From Malus domestica (lineage: Eukaryota; Streptophyta; Magnoliopsida; Rosales; Rosaceae): DNA of 64,000 nt. Shown piece after piece: positions 34,831 through 47,123 of this stretch (positions are counted from its first letter, which is position 1; every line of letters starts with the position of its first letter). The position numbers and the translations under genes are program-made. The DNA lies in assembly GCF_042453785.1 (NCBI RefSeq), contig NC_091673.1, forward strand, positions 7,337,001 to 7,401,000. The letters run 5' to 3'. The notes under the pieces were generated by a model. That model did no database searches. It saw only the letters and a program-made list of their open reading frames with translations, and was not told the origin of the DNA.

Positions 34831-37800
34831 TCATGATTCTTGTTCTTGGTGAAATGGATCATCAACACCGTGTACAGCACTCAACCTGGTAGTGGGAGAG
34901 TGGTTCCAACGTGTCATCTGTTCCAGCTCATGAGATCTCAGACTTGCTTCTTCCTTGAACTTCTTGAAGTACATCGATGACCAGAAATCTTTTGCCAAGT
35001 TCTTCACGAAGAGGGTAAAAAAAGAGAAAGAAAAGCTTAGAAATCATTCTGCTGTAATATTGAACTTATTAGAAGTCAGTTAAAGAAAAAGTTGTCTGAA
35101 AAATTCATCCTACCGTTTTCATCAATTGTATCAGCTCATTTAAAGCATCATTAAAAAGATTTGGTTGTGCCAGATTGGAAGTAGTCAAAATCGCTTGTCT
35201 GCTTCGGTGAGAAATGTTAACTTCCATTGCTGCACCTGTATGGTAGAAATTGAATACATACACACGCTTATGAGAGTTGAGTTAACTCCAAGTTATTGTG
35301 AGACTAGGTTGAAAAAGGTAAATTCATATCGTTACGCAACTCAGTTAAAAGGTAGATTTTCACTGACACGATCACAAACCTGCAATTATGTACTTGTCAA
35401 TGATATGCCGAGCCATGTAAATCCTTCTTACAGGATCATCCGCTGGTATTTTACCAAGTTCATGCACTTCCTCATAAAAATGGACACTCTCCCCTGCCAA
35501 ACAACTGTGAATAAACGAACAAGTAGATTAAAATAAATACTCCACACAATTATTTATTTATTCCTTATCTCAATTGTCTCTACAAATAGATCCCACTGAA
35601 AGCTTGTGATAAAAAGCGTATAATCTTTGGAGGTTCCATTTGGCTGGATAAAATTACATTCAGCCTTTGGGCAATTCGTTAATTCTTTTCAGTTAGCTTT
35701 AGGAGAAAGTCGTGTTCTGTACTCAAGAGGTTATTCTGGCATAATAATTATCATTGCAAATGTATTTCAAAATATGTAACTTTGGGAAGAACGGAATACC
35801 TGTCTGCAAATTTCATGAAGGACTGACGGAATCTTTTGTTCGTAAGAAGTTTATCAAGTGGCACATCAGGATCTATCACAGGTGCTGGTTCCCTTGGCAA
35901 TAGCATTCCGCTGTTAGGAATCCCCAGAGCCTGACCCATTGTCTCAAATGATAAGGGCTCCCTTTTCCTCAAGCTGATTTTTGATAGAAGAGGTTGTGAA
36001 CTTGATATCGAAAAGAAAGCTAAGACAAGAATGCTTGCCTATAATATATACCTTAGAAATGTTAGCACACGCATGACACATGAGTAAGACTTTTACACAG
36101 TACATAACATGCAAAGGTACTAACAGATGATAAATCATACCGTAACTAAGAGCACAAATCTTGAGGCAACTTGAAGCCATGAGATATCTTCATGAATTTC
36201 ATTCAAAAAGTAAGCAACAACCCATACTCCTGGAAGCAATAAGGAGAACCAGTTAAAAGCAGGGTAAACAAGTTGTACTGATTCAATTAACCATATATTA
36301 CTGATATATTACAGCCTTAATCAGCTTACAAGATAGTTGAGAAACAATGATGTAGTTTTCTGTAACATTATAGTTTCTTCCACAATATCTAAAAGCAGAT
36401 GTGAACTAGCCTTTGTAGCATCCAAGGAAACAAATGAAAATGCTTGTACGGCCTTTATTTATTTATTTATTTTTTTTGTCAAACCAGTAAGGCCTATATA
36501 ACAAGTCTGCATTTGGGACCACTTGTCATTCAAACTAAAGAAATCTAATCTGAATTGGATTAAGATGAACAACTCCTTCATCGGAAAAATTAAAAAGTAT
36601 TATTTTTGACATTCATCGAACTAACCAAAAACAGATCACAGTGGTGTACCAATAGAAAAGGCTGAGACAAGTATTCCCCGCCAGAGGTCTCTAAGTTCGT
36701 CAAACCTGAACTCTATATGCCAAATAGCCCCCGTGAATCCTACCAAAATGGCAACATACAATGTGTGGAGGGACATGACTGGGATGGTCCACTGAATTCC
36801 CATGTGGCATCGATTATTTAGAGGCCTTTTGATCTGGATAACTACAAATCATACAAGACACATTGTGTAAGACACAGGCATTTGAAGTGGATATCCAAAG
36901 TATTTATCAATTCAGAGAGCCTTACAAGCAGCCCCAGCAATCCATGGCATGAGAATTAGTGGAAGAAATATATAAGATCTGATTGGTGGTAGACACCTCC
37001 TGAAAGATTAATTGCACATAAGTGGAGCACAAACCCAATACAAATGCAACCTAAATCTCTTTCTTAATCGGTTTTGGTTCCACAGCTTAATTTTCTGATT
37101 AAATACTTGACGAGTTGTAGCCCAATTGTAATACTGAGCTTTATACTGCAACAATAATTTCTCAAGCACGGAAAATGTATGCTTACTTTACAAAAATGTA
37201 ATACAGTTGGAAGGCCTGTGATATGCGGCAGCTCAGTAGTAAACCAAAGCCAAGCGGAGCTTCAATCCAGACTGAAAGCAAAAAGATTCTTCAAAGAGAG
37301 CACAAAACTACAAATTTCACAAACGAGAAACTGTACAATTAACTTCAAAGTCATGATAAAATGAGTAAACAACCTGCCCAAAAATAGCAAGAATGCCACC
37401 AATATGTCTTCTTGAATTTCAGAAAATTGAGAGACATCTGCAAGAAACATGCTCTATTTATAAATGGTAACAAAAGAGCCCCACAACACAACTTATAAAA
37501 GCTGAAGTTATTAAGAACAGTATTGATGGGTTACTGAACATAGAAATCGATAATTACCACAAGCGACAACAGAAGGTTTAAGCTGGCATAAATTTGAATC
37601 ACTGGAATCCAAAAGCCACTGCGTTTCGGAAGAGGAATTTTGAGAACGGCAAAGGGCAAGATTGCCCGTGAAAGAAGCCTGAAAGAAAGAAACCAACAAT
37701 ACAAAAGGGCTGGAGTTAGTATATGAGCGAGTTTGTTCAGTGTAAGAGTATAATAATCATAGAATAACTCAGACATATGAGCAAACAAATCAGCAGATAC

Positions 37801-38224
37801 AATCCGGAAATTCTATAATTTCTTTCCATTCATTCACTATGAACAATGAGGTCAACAACTTTGCTTATCAAACTTTGAACATCAAATTGTACTTCTTGCC
37901 AAACTAACTAACTCATAGAAAGCTAAAGGTTACAAATTTGTTACCCTATTGCTAATTTTCACATGGAAATTTCAAATCTTTTGCTTTAACACAAAATTCT
38001 CTCGACATAAAATCAAACAGTAACCCAGCAAGCAGTATCTTAAAACAAAACCCACCAAAGCAAACTAATATGCAAATATCCAATACAACCCATTAAACTG
38101 TGATGAATTTAATCAGATAGAGACCCACTAGAACCAGAAAAACTTACAGAATGAAGCAGACGGCGGATATGGCGACGGCCAAGTAGTCGCTGGCACAGCC
38201 ACCTTCCACTGCGCAGCTTGCCAT
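34831..38224 (-). CDS. RGS1: Regulator of G-protein signalling 1 (7TM-RGS protein)
   Basis: Eleven exons join in frame: 38148-38224, 37558-37678, 37374-37437, 37187-37271, 36926-36999, 36650-36841, 36141-36229, 35800-36038, 35380-35504, 35114-35235 and 34831-35001. The sum is 1359 bp (452 aa; Arabidopsis RGS1 is 459). Residues 1 to about 255 hold seven hydrophobic helices with family landmarks ([20 protein letters not shown] start, [55 protein letters not shown]). Residues about 290-415 are the RGS box ([67 protein letters not shown]). It is a plasma-membrane GTPase-accelerating protein for the G-alpha subunit, acting in glucose and flg22 signalling. The C-terminal tail ends at HQEQES, shorter than the Ser-rich Arabidopsis tail whose phosphorylation drives endocytosis. 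All splice sites are canonical. Confidence 0.95.
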
Positions 38225-38533
38225 TTTCTTTGCATTTACCCAAGAGGGTAATTCGAGTTTTACCCAGTACGTTTTTAGGATCCGAAATCAGAAGAATTTA
38301 GGACGCCCCGCCCACCAAGTCACCAGCTTCAAGGCTCGTCCTTTTTCTGGCGGGGTGCAATCGGAAAATGGCGGCTTGGTGTTCGCACATGATGTTTGAC
38401 CAGAAGGGAACAGTGGAAATATTGCGTTCGTTTGTTGACAAAATCGAAGACTCGAAGATTGCAAAGTGTACACGTGACTGGTTAAAATGCCCATCATTGC
38501 TGCCGTGAAAAAACACACAAGGTTTAGTGGATA

Positions 38534-38690
38534 GAGAAATTATTTATTATGATAGGAAGACGAGTGGTATATCGCGTATTTCGTAATGAGAAAATTTATT
38601 TTTTAAATTATTAAATTTTTAACACATGTATTTTATCATTTATATAACGATACGGGGTGTTTATAGGTCACATTGAAAAATCTCTCATGT
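38534..38690 (+). mobile_element. GAGAAATTTTT-family MITE
   Basis: Begins GAGAAATTATTTATTATGA and ends TTGAAAAATCTCTC, with the family core between (AAAATTTATTTTTTAAATTA). The target duplication is unclear. It lies about 300 bp upstream of the RGS1 start. Confidence 0.6.
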
Positions 38691-38726
38691 TGATGAAGGG
38701 TGGATCCCATCGCTTGTCCTGCTACG

Positions 38727-38893
38727 AGAAATTTTTTATTGTGACAGGAACACGAGTTATACACCACATGTTTTTATATAAGTGATGAGAAATTTTATTT
38801 TTTAAGTTATTAACATTTTAACATACAAATCTTACTATTTGTATAATGACATATGATGTATTACCTGGTGTGCCAGTCATATTAAAAAATCTA
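38727..38893 (+). mobile_element. GAGAAATTTTT-family MITE
   Basis: Begins CGAGAAATTTTTTATTGTG and ends AAAAAATCTATCG. Flanks TCCTGCTAC and TCTGGCTAC are a likely imperfect 9-bp duplication. It is the second of three copies within 950 bp. Confidence 0.6.
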
Positions 38894-39261
38894 TCGTCTG
38901 GCTACATTCTGAAAGAGATCAGATTTACGTGTATGAAGGGTGAATTACGTCATTGGTCTGATCACATTTACGAGGTACCAAATTTTTTTAATTGAGATTA
39001 CTACTTATATTAATAAGTATATTCACACGTTCTTGCCTATAATATTTGTTGTTAATAAATTAATAAAAGTAAATTTGTTTTAATGATTCTAGCAGTCATT
39101 ACTTCTTTTAATGATTCTATCAAATACCAACTACTTCTTTTAATGATTCTATCAATACATTACTTTACGTCATTGTCAACAATATATCAAAACATTTGTC
39201 AATGAAAGTTTACGTGAAATAAATTATTGATGTTACATCATAATACACCAACGTGATCAAC

Positions 39262-39463
39262 GAGAAATTTTTAGTTGTGACGTGAATACAGATGGTATAC
39301 CATGTATTTTTATGTAAGTAGTGAGAAACTTTAATTTTTAAGTTATTACTTTTTTAACACACATATTCCACCATTTATACAAGGACACGTGATGTACCAT
39401 CTGATATGACGACCATATTGAAAAATCTGATATGACGGTCATATTGAAAAATCTCTAGTGAGC
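39262..39463 (+). mobile_element. GAGAAATTTTT-family MITE with duplicated tip
   Basis: Begins CGAGAAATTTTTAGTTGTG. Its 3' tip occurs twice in tandem (CTGATATGACGACCATATTG and CTGATATGACGGTCATATTG, each followed by AAAAATCT). The sequence between the copies (38894-39261) and up to 39687 is AT-rich and gene-free. Confidence 0.6.
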
Positions 39464-39687
39464 GCGTAATGTGTTCCATCCGTTAGTTAAATATTTTTTC
39501 CGTGATTTGGCCGAGAGCAGTTGAAAGTTGAAACTTGAAATATGGTGTAGAAATGACTATTACAGATGAATCAACCAGTTCCATTCAAAAGTTGCATTAG
39601 CATTCAATCGGGTTGACCATATAAAATTAAATAAAAGCATTCACTTGATGAAAATTTTTTTAACAAAATACTCAATATACATCACTC

Positions 39688-41877
39688 TGTCACAGCCCGT
39701 CCCGGAGGTACTTTTGACGGGAATGTGAAATGACAGAATTGCCCTTATTGGACATTAAGGTACGTAGGTACGTAACGTTATTTTGAAAATAGCATTGGTT
39801 GGATGGGATTTTATTGGAAATTGATTTGTGGTATGTTTGGTTAGGATGAAATGGAGGGTGTGGATTATTTTGGACCACACCTGATCTTCCTCTCTCCCTC
39901 TCCTCCCCCGTGCTTTCCCTGTCTCTGTCTCTCCCTCACGAACTCACACCCTCACACACCCATATCGTACGGACCACCACCAAAACCCTTCAAAACTTGA
40001 CGGATCGGGGCAAATAAGGTATGTATCTTCATCGTTTTGACGTCCTGAGTTCATTGGTGCTAGTTTTAGGAAGTGAAACCTTCGATTTCACGTAGATCCC
40101 GAACCTCCATTTTTGAGGTACTGTTCATGCGAACGTAAAATGTTGTGTTTCAGGAGATTTCAAGCTTGTGGTGAGCTTTAGGAGGTCCTAAGGAAGCTCG
40201 GGGACGTTCGTTGGAGAGTTTTGGACGTCGGGATCGTAGGTTTCAAGTTTGGCCGAATCTTTGGTTTTTGCAAGGTGAGATTTCGTAGTTTTTAGGCCCT
40301 AAAACTAGTCCAACGTGATAGTACACTCTTAGGGCTTCAATTTGGTATAAAGTACGAAGAAAATGGGTGAAAAACGAAGGAGAATAGTGAGTTTGAAAAT
40401 CGGCCGGAGTTCGGCCGGAGTCCGGCCACCGGAGAACCAGTCCGGCGAGACCCTGCGAGGAAGATGACACGTGCGCTGCACGTGCTGCGCGTGGCCAGCG
40501 CGTGGACCCGTGCCACGTGTGGCGCGTGGGGGCGCGTGGGGCTTCCAAAAATTTTTCTAAAAATTTCCCGACGCTCGTGACGTCGAGTAGGTCGATGTGG
40601 TATATTCATATACCAAAATTGAGCATCGTATGAGAAGTTATTTCGAATTATTGGTGATATGCTTAAAATTAATGTTTTTATAGTTGTTTCGCATATAGGT
40701 GAGACGTATCCCGAGGACGACCGCATCCAGGGACGCCACGGGGGTTACGACCCGTCGACTTATCAGTGAGTGGGCAGTTTTGTTTTTGTATTACCTATAT
40801 ACTACTGTTTTTCCCAGAAAAATGTTTTATATGAAAATATGTTTTGAATATGCCATGCATAGAATTATTTGAAAATCATGAATTGGTTTATGAATTATAT
40901 GATTGATATATGATGCATACATATTGCATGGTGCTGTGGAGGCAAAGGTAAGTCAGGTGAGTTCATTTATGCATTGAATTGGTTGATGTTGATATAATTT
41001 GAACTCATAATCTGCACCCTAGGTGTTAGTGCTTATATTATTCACCACACCGCACGCTCGTCTTGGATCCAAGTAGGTGGATGTCGTACAGACCATGTGA
41101 GGGTTCCGACATGCTAGTCGTATAGATCACTAGGCGTGATTCCGACTAGTGGGTGATCTTAGTTATGCGCGCTGATGATATGATGAGAGAAGCACTAGAG
41201 CGTATTTTTACACCTTTCATCGTATAGACTACCTTACGTAGTTCCGAGTGATGTGCAGAGTAGGGCCGTATAGGTCACTGTGGTGGCTCCGGCTTAGTGG
41301 GATTTTGAGCTATTGAATTAATCGTATAGGACCAACTGCAGGGTCTCCGATTGATTCCTTATTTCACCTGATTTATATTTTGATTTATGGCATGGCATGT
41401 TTTCTTGAAAATGTTAAAGATTTTGAGATTTAAATGTTGAGATTGTATATGATTATATATTTCTGGGAAAGTATACAGGTTTTTACGGCGAGGGGATATA
41501 ACTGTTTTAATAAAATGTTTTGGAAAACTAATTAGTTTTACTGACCCACTCATTTTGTTTTGCGCCCCTCCAGGTTCTAGTTTAGCGGTGGTTGGCTCAC
41601 GAGGTCCTTTCCGGCTTTCTGACAGATTTGGGACATGTAGGACTCACCCGAGGGTGATGTATTCTTATTTTAGTCCTACTTGACTGCGGATAACCTATGC
41701 TCTGAACTTATGTGTTTACTTGTAAACTCGTCCGGTTATGTCCGTATGTGGTTATGTTGAGTTTGGTTTGAATTCCTGTTGTTACATGTTGTTATTACGC
41801 TTCCGTGTCGTGCTTATGGTTACGTCACGCCCAAGTGACGGCCAGCACACCTGGATCCTCCGGATCAGGGTGTGTCA
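39688..41877. mobile_element. Probable solo LTR, about 2.2 kb
   Basis: TGTCACAGCCCGTCCC at the left and GGGTGTGTCA at the right give TG...CA ends, with ACTC on both sides as a short target duplication (39684-39687 and 41878-41881). No inner domain, primer site or coding frame was found. Start and end match those of 23478-25674, so both belong to one family of long LTRs, probably Ty3/gypsy-type. It contains an array of GTATAG-A-C-related short repeats (about 41080-41330). Confidence 0.65.
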
Positions 41878-42052
41878 ACTCTCCTTGAAATGGAAAAATC
41901 AATGAGTAACATCAAAATTGAAAAGAAAAATAAAATGAATTAAAGAATAACAAGAACGATATTGTTTTTCTCTACTCTGATCAATGCTGCATTGTAGAGC
42001 ATTATGTGTTTCTTGTCTTGTAAGGTTCTTTCGAAAGCCAATGGGCAAAAAC

Positions 42053-42686
42053 CTAACAACCGCAGCAAATAAGCCACTTGCTCTGCATCCACAAAGTGTA
42101 GATAGATAATTAGTTGAGATATTCAATTAGGTTAATCAGAATTTAGAGGTATGAACGGACTTAATTCGTGAAATGATTAGGCATGGATATCATTACCTTT
42201 TTGGGGAGCTTATTATATTTGCCACTTTTTTTACGGGAAGCATATTTTTCTGGGGCCGCTGCTGCAATAATCAATGGAGTTCCACCAGACTTTCTGTCAT
42301 CTCTGGCCTTGTTGAATATGACTGTAAATCCTTCAGCTGATGCCGGATCGTTCACATCCCACTCCCCAAATTTTGGTAGAGCTCCCCCTACCCCTACTGC
42401 CGCCCTTCCCTTCTCATACTGCAATTTATATATAGCAAACATACAATGTTATTCATGGAAACATTTTCCTGTGTAATAATCACACATATGATATTAATTT
42501 CTGTGACTTTTAGAATTTGGCGTCCATTTTTTCTGTAAAAGATGTATCGTTACTTACGTGTTATCGATATAAAATCCGTCATTTCCTTAAACCTAAAAGA
42601 CGTGCATCCTGCACAGATAATAGAAAAGCCCCTACAACCCTAAAATCAGGAAAAAACATGAAGGAAAAAAAACTTACCGCTGCCAT
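42053..42686 (-). CDS. NOI/RIN4-like small protein
   Basis: Three exons, 42678-42686 (MAA), 42197-42418 and 42053-42082, join in frame to 86 aa. The body holds the NOI signature ([20 protein letters not shown] then [10 protein letters not shown]), known as the AvrRpt2-cleavage-like NOI motif of RIN4 family proteins. The last exon encodes KWLICCGC, a cysteine pair context that is palmitoylated in RIN4 and anchors it to the plasma membrane. RIN4 is a negative regulator of basal immunity guarded by RPM1 and RPS2; small single-NOI proteins like this one are less well understood. The 9-bp coding exon 1 is unusual but is supported by the donor GTAAGT and by the family N-terminus being very short. 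The gene looks intact. Confidence 0.88.
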
Positions 42687-43341
42687 TGATAGGTAAATCT
42701 GGAGAGATTAGAATCAATTCGCAGAGATGTTTCAAAGAATCTGAGAGATTATGAGTTACTGTTTGATTGAAAAGAATGATTTAGATTATTCATATATAAA
42801 GAGATATTAGAGAGTGAAAAAACAGAAAAGAATAAGGTCGAATGATTCGGTAATTCCCATATCGATCGAGTAGAAACAAACATTTCCGTTTGAAAAAGCG
42901 CGTTTTTGGTCAAAGGCTGCTTCTTCTTCTGCTTGATTATCCAAAACGCTGGCGTCTTGTTTCCTCCTACTTAATTTGATGATTTTTAAGCAAACGCTTG
43001 CGTCTTCCAAACTTCGATTAAAGCTGTTGCAACTTGCAACACTACTCGCGGTTTCAATTCTTGTTTTTATTGGTCGACGGTGTCAAAATTTAGATAACCA
43101 GATTTTTGTTTCTTAATTCGTGTTTGGTTTTGTTCGTTTTTATTTGAACTTGTTAGGATTAACGGCGGTTTAACTAGCTACATGGTTAGAAGAAAGTACA
43201 TATCACAACCATGGTGTATCGTGTTAATTATGTAATGTCATGAAAAGATGGATCAAATATCTATGATGTATTTGTATCATTTAAGTTGCTCACAATAATA
43301 TTTTAATTTTAATAATTTTACATCAAGAAGTTTTTAAATGG
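42687..43341. other. NOI gene promoter side and AT-rich spacer
   Basis: Contains the 5' flank of the NOI gene and AT-rich DNA ending at the MITE target site (43333-43341). I see no gene; the small minus-strand frame at 42807-43010 has no similarity and no support. Confidence 0.4.
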
Positions 43342-43549
43342 GGAAAGGGATCCTCTCCAGATCCCTTCCACCAAATCCACATAATCAATGAATCTGGATG
43401 CTTAAAATTTGATCAAACGGCTAAAGTTATTATAAATTTTAAAGGGATCCTCTATTTTTAGCCGTTGGATCAAATTCCAAAAGCCCGAATTCATTAATTA
43501 TGTGAATTTGATGGAAGGGATCTGGAGATGATCTCTTTCCTTTCTTTCC
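43342..43549. mobile_element. Fold-back Mutator-like MITE with long inverted repeats
   Basis: A 208-bp element with 9-bp duplication TTTAAATGG (43333-43341 and 43550-43558). Its arms are inverted copies over about 80 bp: left AGATCCCTTCCACCAAATCC and CAAACGGCT, right inverse AGATCCCTTCCATCAAATTC and CCAACGGCT. The tip GGAAAGGGATCCTCTCC is related to that of the MITE at 8672. The sequence from 43550 to 43904 is AT-rich spacer. Confidence 0.85.
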
Positions 43550-43904
43550 TTTAAATGGCATAAAAGAGACGACAAAGGTTTCTTAAAAGTACAAAAATAG
43601 GTAAAAAATAATAGGACTAAGTAATAAAAAATTAATAAAGTCGTTCTATTACCATATTAACATTACTTGATTACCAAAGCATGAGTATGAACTACTTATG
43701 ATCGGAACCGGGTTAATATTGTGAATTATTGTGTAAATATTGTCTTTACAAATTAAAATTAAAGTCGTTTAATCAATTAATATAATAATTAATAGATAAA
43801 CGGTTCGAAATACAAAAAAAAATTATTTATAAGATCAAAGAATAATAGATAATTATATGGACTTAAATTATTTTAAATATATGTAAATATTGAGAAGGAA
43901 CTTT

Positions 43905-44328
43905 TTAAGCCCTAAATTTAAATGTCCTTTCATCAGGCCAGTGGCAACACTTGAGGCAGGCGGGTGGAACTTTGCTAACGTCGCAGTCGCAGCAGGCCTC
44001 GCCTTTTTTACACCCCCTCGGCGTGCAAGCTGCAGATCCACGTACGATTCCAACCACAAAATTAATTAATCCATGCATCCAGTCAAAATATAGAAAATAA
44101 AATGTAATTACAAACACTTGAAAACGAAAGGAAAGTGCGAGAGAAATCATAGGAACACGTACGATAGACAACAATATCACCAGCTAAAGGAACATGTTTG
44201 GCGCTGACGATCAGTGGCATGCGACTGCTGGTGGCTTCTGCTAATTTGATTTGGCCCATTTGATGATCAGCCATGCAGAGGAAACAAAACAACACGAAGC
44301 TGATTACTGCCACCGTCTTCGTGTTCAT
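43905..44328 (-). CDS. Small secreted cysteine-rich peptide
   Basis: Two exons, 44163-44328 and 43905-44029, join in frame to 96 aa. The first exon encodes a signal peptide (MNTKTVAVISFVLFCFLCMA) and a propeptide-like linker (MPLIVSAKHVPLAGDIVVY). The second encodes the mature region CTPRGCKKGEACCDCD then ACLKCCHWPDE: eight cysteines in a C-x4-C-x5-CC-x-C-x8-C-x2-CC pattern. I do not assign a family: it is not GASA/snakin (12 Cys), and the spacing does not match the defensin or Bowman-Birk patterns I know. Roles known for similar plant peptides are defence, development or metal binding; here that is only inference. The splice sites are canonical, including the donor GTACGTG. Confidence 0.75.
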
Positions 44329-44717
44329 TTTGATGATTGTTCTCTTAAGTTTTTTCTAATTTATATTAGTATCAGAGAATTAGTGCACGCTTAATTATAA
44401 TTTCGTTTGCATTTCTCTCTCTATTTGTAGCTATAATTCTTCTTATGCGTGTGACCTTGGTTAGTAAGAAGAAAAAAGGAGACCTATAAAAAAAAAAAAA
44501 AAAAGAAAAAAGAATCTCTGCAGATATTCTGCATTAATGAAAAATGTGCAAGGAGAGAAAAGAACCAAAATGTTTAATTACTTGCCTTGTATTTGAGTAT
44601 GAAAAGGATTACTTGCCTTGTTTGATTAATTGCTTACCTTGAACAAATAATGTATTTTTGCGCATCGTCATGTTTATCACTATTGAATAAGTTTAAATTT
44701 TAGAATTTGTGTCTACG
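44329..44717. other. Promoter side of the cysteine-rich peptide gene
   Basis: AT-rich with an A-run near 44490. No gene; the copia-derived element begins at 44723 after its target duplication CACTA (44718-44722). Confidence 0.4.
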
Positions 44718-44879
44718 CACTATAGAAACAGAAAACTTCAACAGTAAGTTTTCTTGATTGTATTTACTTGACTGAGAACTTTACACGTTGTGTAGGAATA
44801 TATATAGCCTTTGGCTATTTACATAGATACCCCTATCTACTTTATAACTATCTTAACTAATCACAACTAATACAATCAG

Positions 44880-46989
44880 TTAATTTACAGTAACAGAATT
44901 ATTAACAGTAGCAGACTTAGATGACTTGTCATTCTCCCTAATACACCCCCTCAAGCGAGAAGGGGGATCAGAAATGAGGCCAATGGGAAGCTTGGAACAC
45001 AGATAATTAAATCTGGTTTTAGACAGAGACTTGGTGTGAAGATCAGCTAATTGGTCTTCACTGCAGATGAACTTGACTTTGAGAAGTTGAGCCAAAACCA
45101 ATTCTCTAATATAGTGATAATCGATCTCAACATGCTTTGTTCGAGCATGAAAGACAGGATTAGATGCTAAAGATATTGCTGATATGTTGTCACACCAAAG
45201 AGTAGGGAATGTAGAGAGAGGATAGTGCAGATCTTTGAGAATCTTGCAAACCCAAGTTATCTCAGTAGCTGTGTGAGCTAAGGAGCGATATTCAGCCTCT
45301 GTAGAGGACCTTGCAACAGTACTTTGTTTCTTGGCACTCCAGCTGATAAGATTGGAACCCAAAAATACACAATAACCAGTGGTTGATCTCCTGTCAATTG
45401 TGCAACCAGCCCAGTCGGCATCCGAGTAGGCAGAAAGATGGACAGGACCTTTAGTGAACCACACACCATGTGAGATAGAGCATTTGAGAAATCTGAGAAC
45501 CCTTTTTGCTGCCTGGAGATGTTGTTCCCTGGGAGCATGCATGAATTGGCAGATTTGGTTCACAGCAAAAGCAAGGTCGGGTCTAGTCCAAGTAAGATAT
45601 TGTAAAACCACCAACAATGGAGCGATATTCAGTAGGATTGGACAGAAGAGGGCCACTGTGATCTAATTTCTTAGAGCCAAGGGGAGTGCAACAAGGTTTG
45701 GCACCCTCCATATTTGTTTTCTTGAGAAGATCCAATAAGTACTTTGTTTGATGGAGAAATATACCCTGTGAAGATCGATGGACTTCTAATCCCAAGAAAT
45801 AATGAAGAGGACCAAGGTCTTTTACTGGAAATTGAGCCCCAAGTTGCTGAATGAAGTGTTGACAGAGGTGAGGATAGGGTCCGGTGACAAGAATGTCATC
45901 AACATAGACAAGGACAATGACTAACTGAGGACCATTGAGAACAAATAAAGAAGCATCTGAGGATGATTGGGTGAATCCAAGAGAGTGAAGAGCTTGGAAC
46001 AGTTTATCAAACCAAGCTCGAGGAGCTTGTATGAGACCATACAACGATTTCCTCAACTTACACACAGATGTAGGGTGTAAGGGATCAACAAAACCAGGGG
46101 GTTGTTGCATGTAGACATCCTCCTTTAAGTCTCCATGAAGAAAGGCATTACTTATGTCCAATTGATTGAGAAACCAATTATATTGCACAGCAAGGGTAAG
46201 AAGGATCCGAATTGTAACCGGTTTGGCAACTGGACTGAAGGTTTCTTGAAAGTCAATACCTTCTTGTTGATGAAAACCCTTGGCCACGAGCCGGGCTTTA
46301 TATCTGTCAACAGTGCCATCGGGCTTCTTCTTAATCCGGAAAACCCACTTGCAGCCCACTAAGTTTTGAGAATGGTGAGAAGGAACAAGAGACCAAGTAC
46401 CAGTGGTTAGCAAGGCATTAAATTCATCTTGCATAGCTTGCCTCCAATGAGCATGCTTAGAAGCTTGCAAGTATGTTGTAGGAACATAATCCATATCAAC
46501 TGGAAGTGGGTGCTTAGTTGCTGCACAGGCTCTCGACGTGAGTATACCAGCCTTGGATCTAGTAATCATTGGATGAGAATTAACAGGGGCAGGAGGATGA
46601 CTCTGTTGATTTTGGGAGAAAGATGAATGTGCTGAAGGAGGAACAAAACTGGAAGAAGAGCCAACTGAGACAGGTGCAGGGGAGGATGAAGATGAAGAAA
46701 TAGGAACAGGCACAGAAGCACATAATGGTGATGTAGATGGCTGACTGAAAACAGGAGGAATGTGTTTGCGAAAATGAAGATCCAGAGAGGATGAAATTGT
46801 TGGTGAGGAAGATGGAGGACTTGGAACAGGAAAAGAGTGTTGATTGTGGGACAACTGAAATGGATAAGTACTTTCATCGAATACAACATGACGAGAGATG
46901 TAGATGCGATTGGTGATAGGATCAAGGCACCTATAGCCTTTGTGTTGAAGACTATACCCCAAGAAAACACACTTTTTGCTCTGATACCA
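44880..46989 (-). pseudogene. Copia polyprotein remnant: integrase tail, reverse transcriptase, RNase H
   Basis: From 46989 down the frame encodes [19 protein letters not shown] and RHVVFDE (integrase C-terminus), a low-complexity Ser/Pro linker, then reverse transcriptase ([36 protein letters not shown] region, [34 protein letters not shown] with catalytic YVDD). A one-base gain near 45600 (GGTGGTTTTACAATAT) throws the reading frame at YRSIVG; the RNase H part continues in the next frame ([41 protein letters not shown]). The N-terminal two thirds of the polyprotein are absent. It cannot support transposition itself. Confidence 0.92.
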
Positions 46990-47123
46990 TATAGAAACAG
47001 AAAACTTCAACAGTAAGTTTTCTTGATTGTATTTACTTGACTGAGAACTTTACACGTTGTGTAGGAATATATATAGCCTTTGGCTATTTACATAGATACC
47101 CCTAACTACTTTATAACTATCTT

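Noticed and set aside
40243-40726. Arg-rich minus-strand frames
   Set aside because: They lie in the probable solo LTR, run through a GC-rich repeat (GTGGCGCGTGG units) and have no conserved domain.
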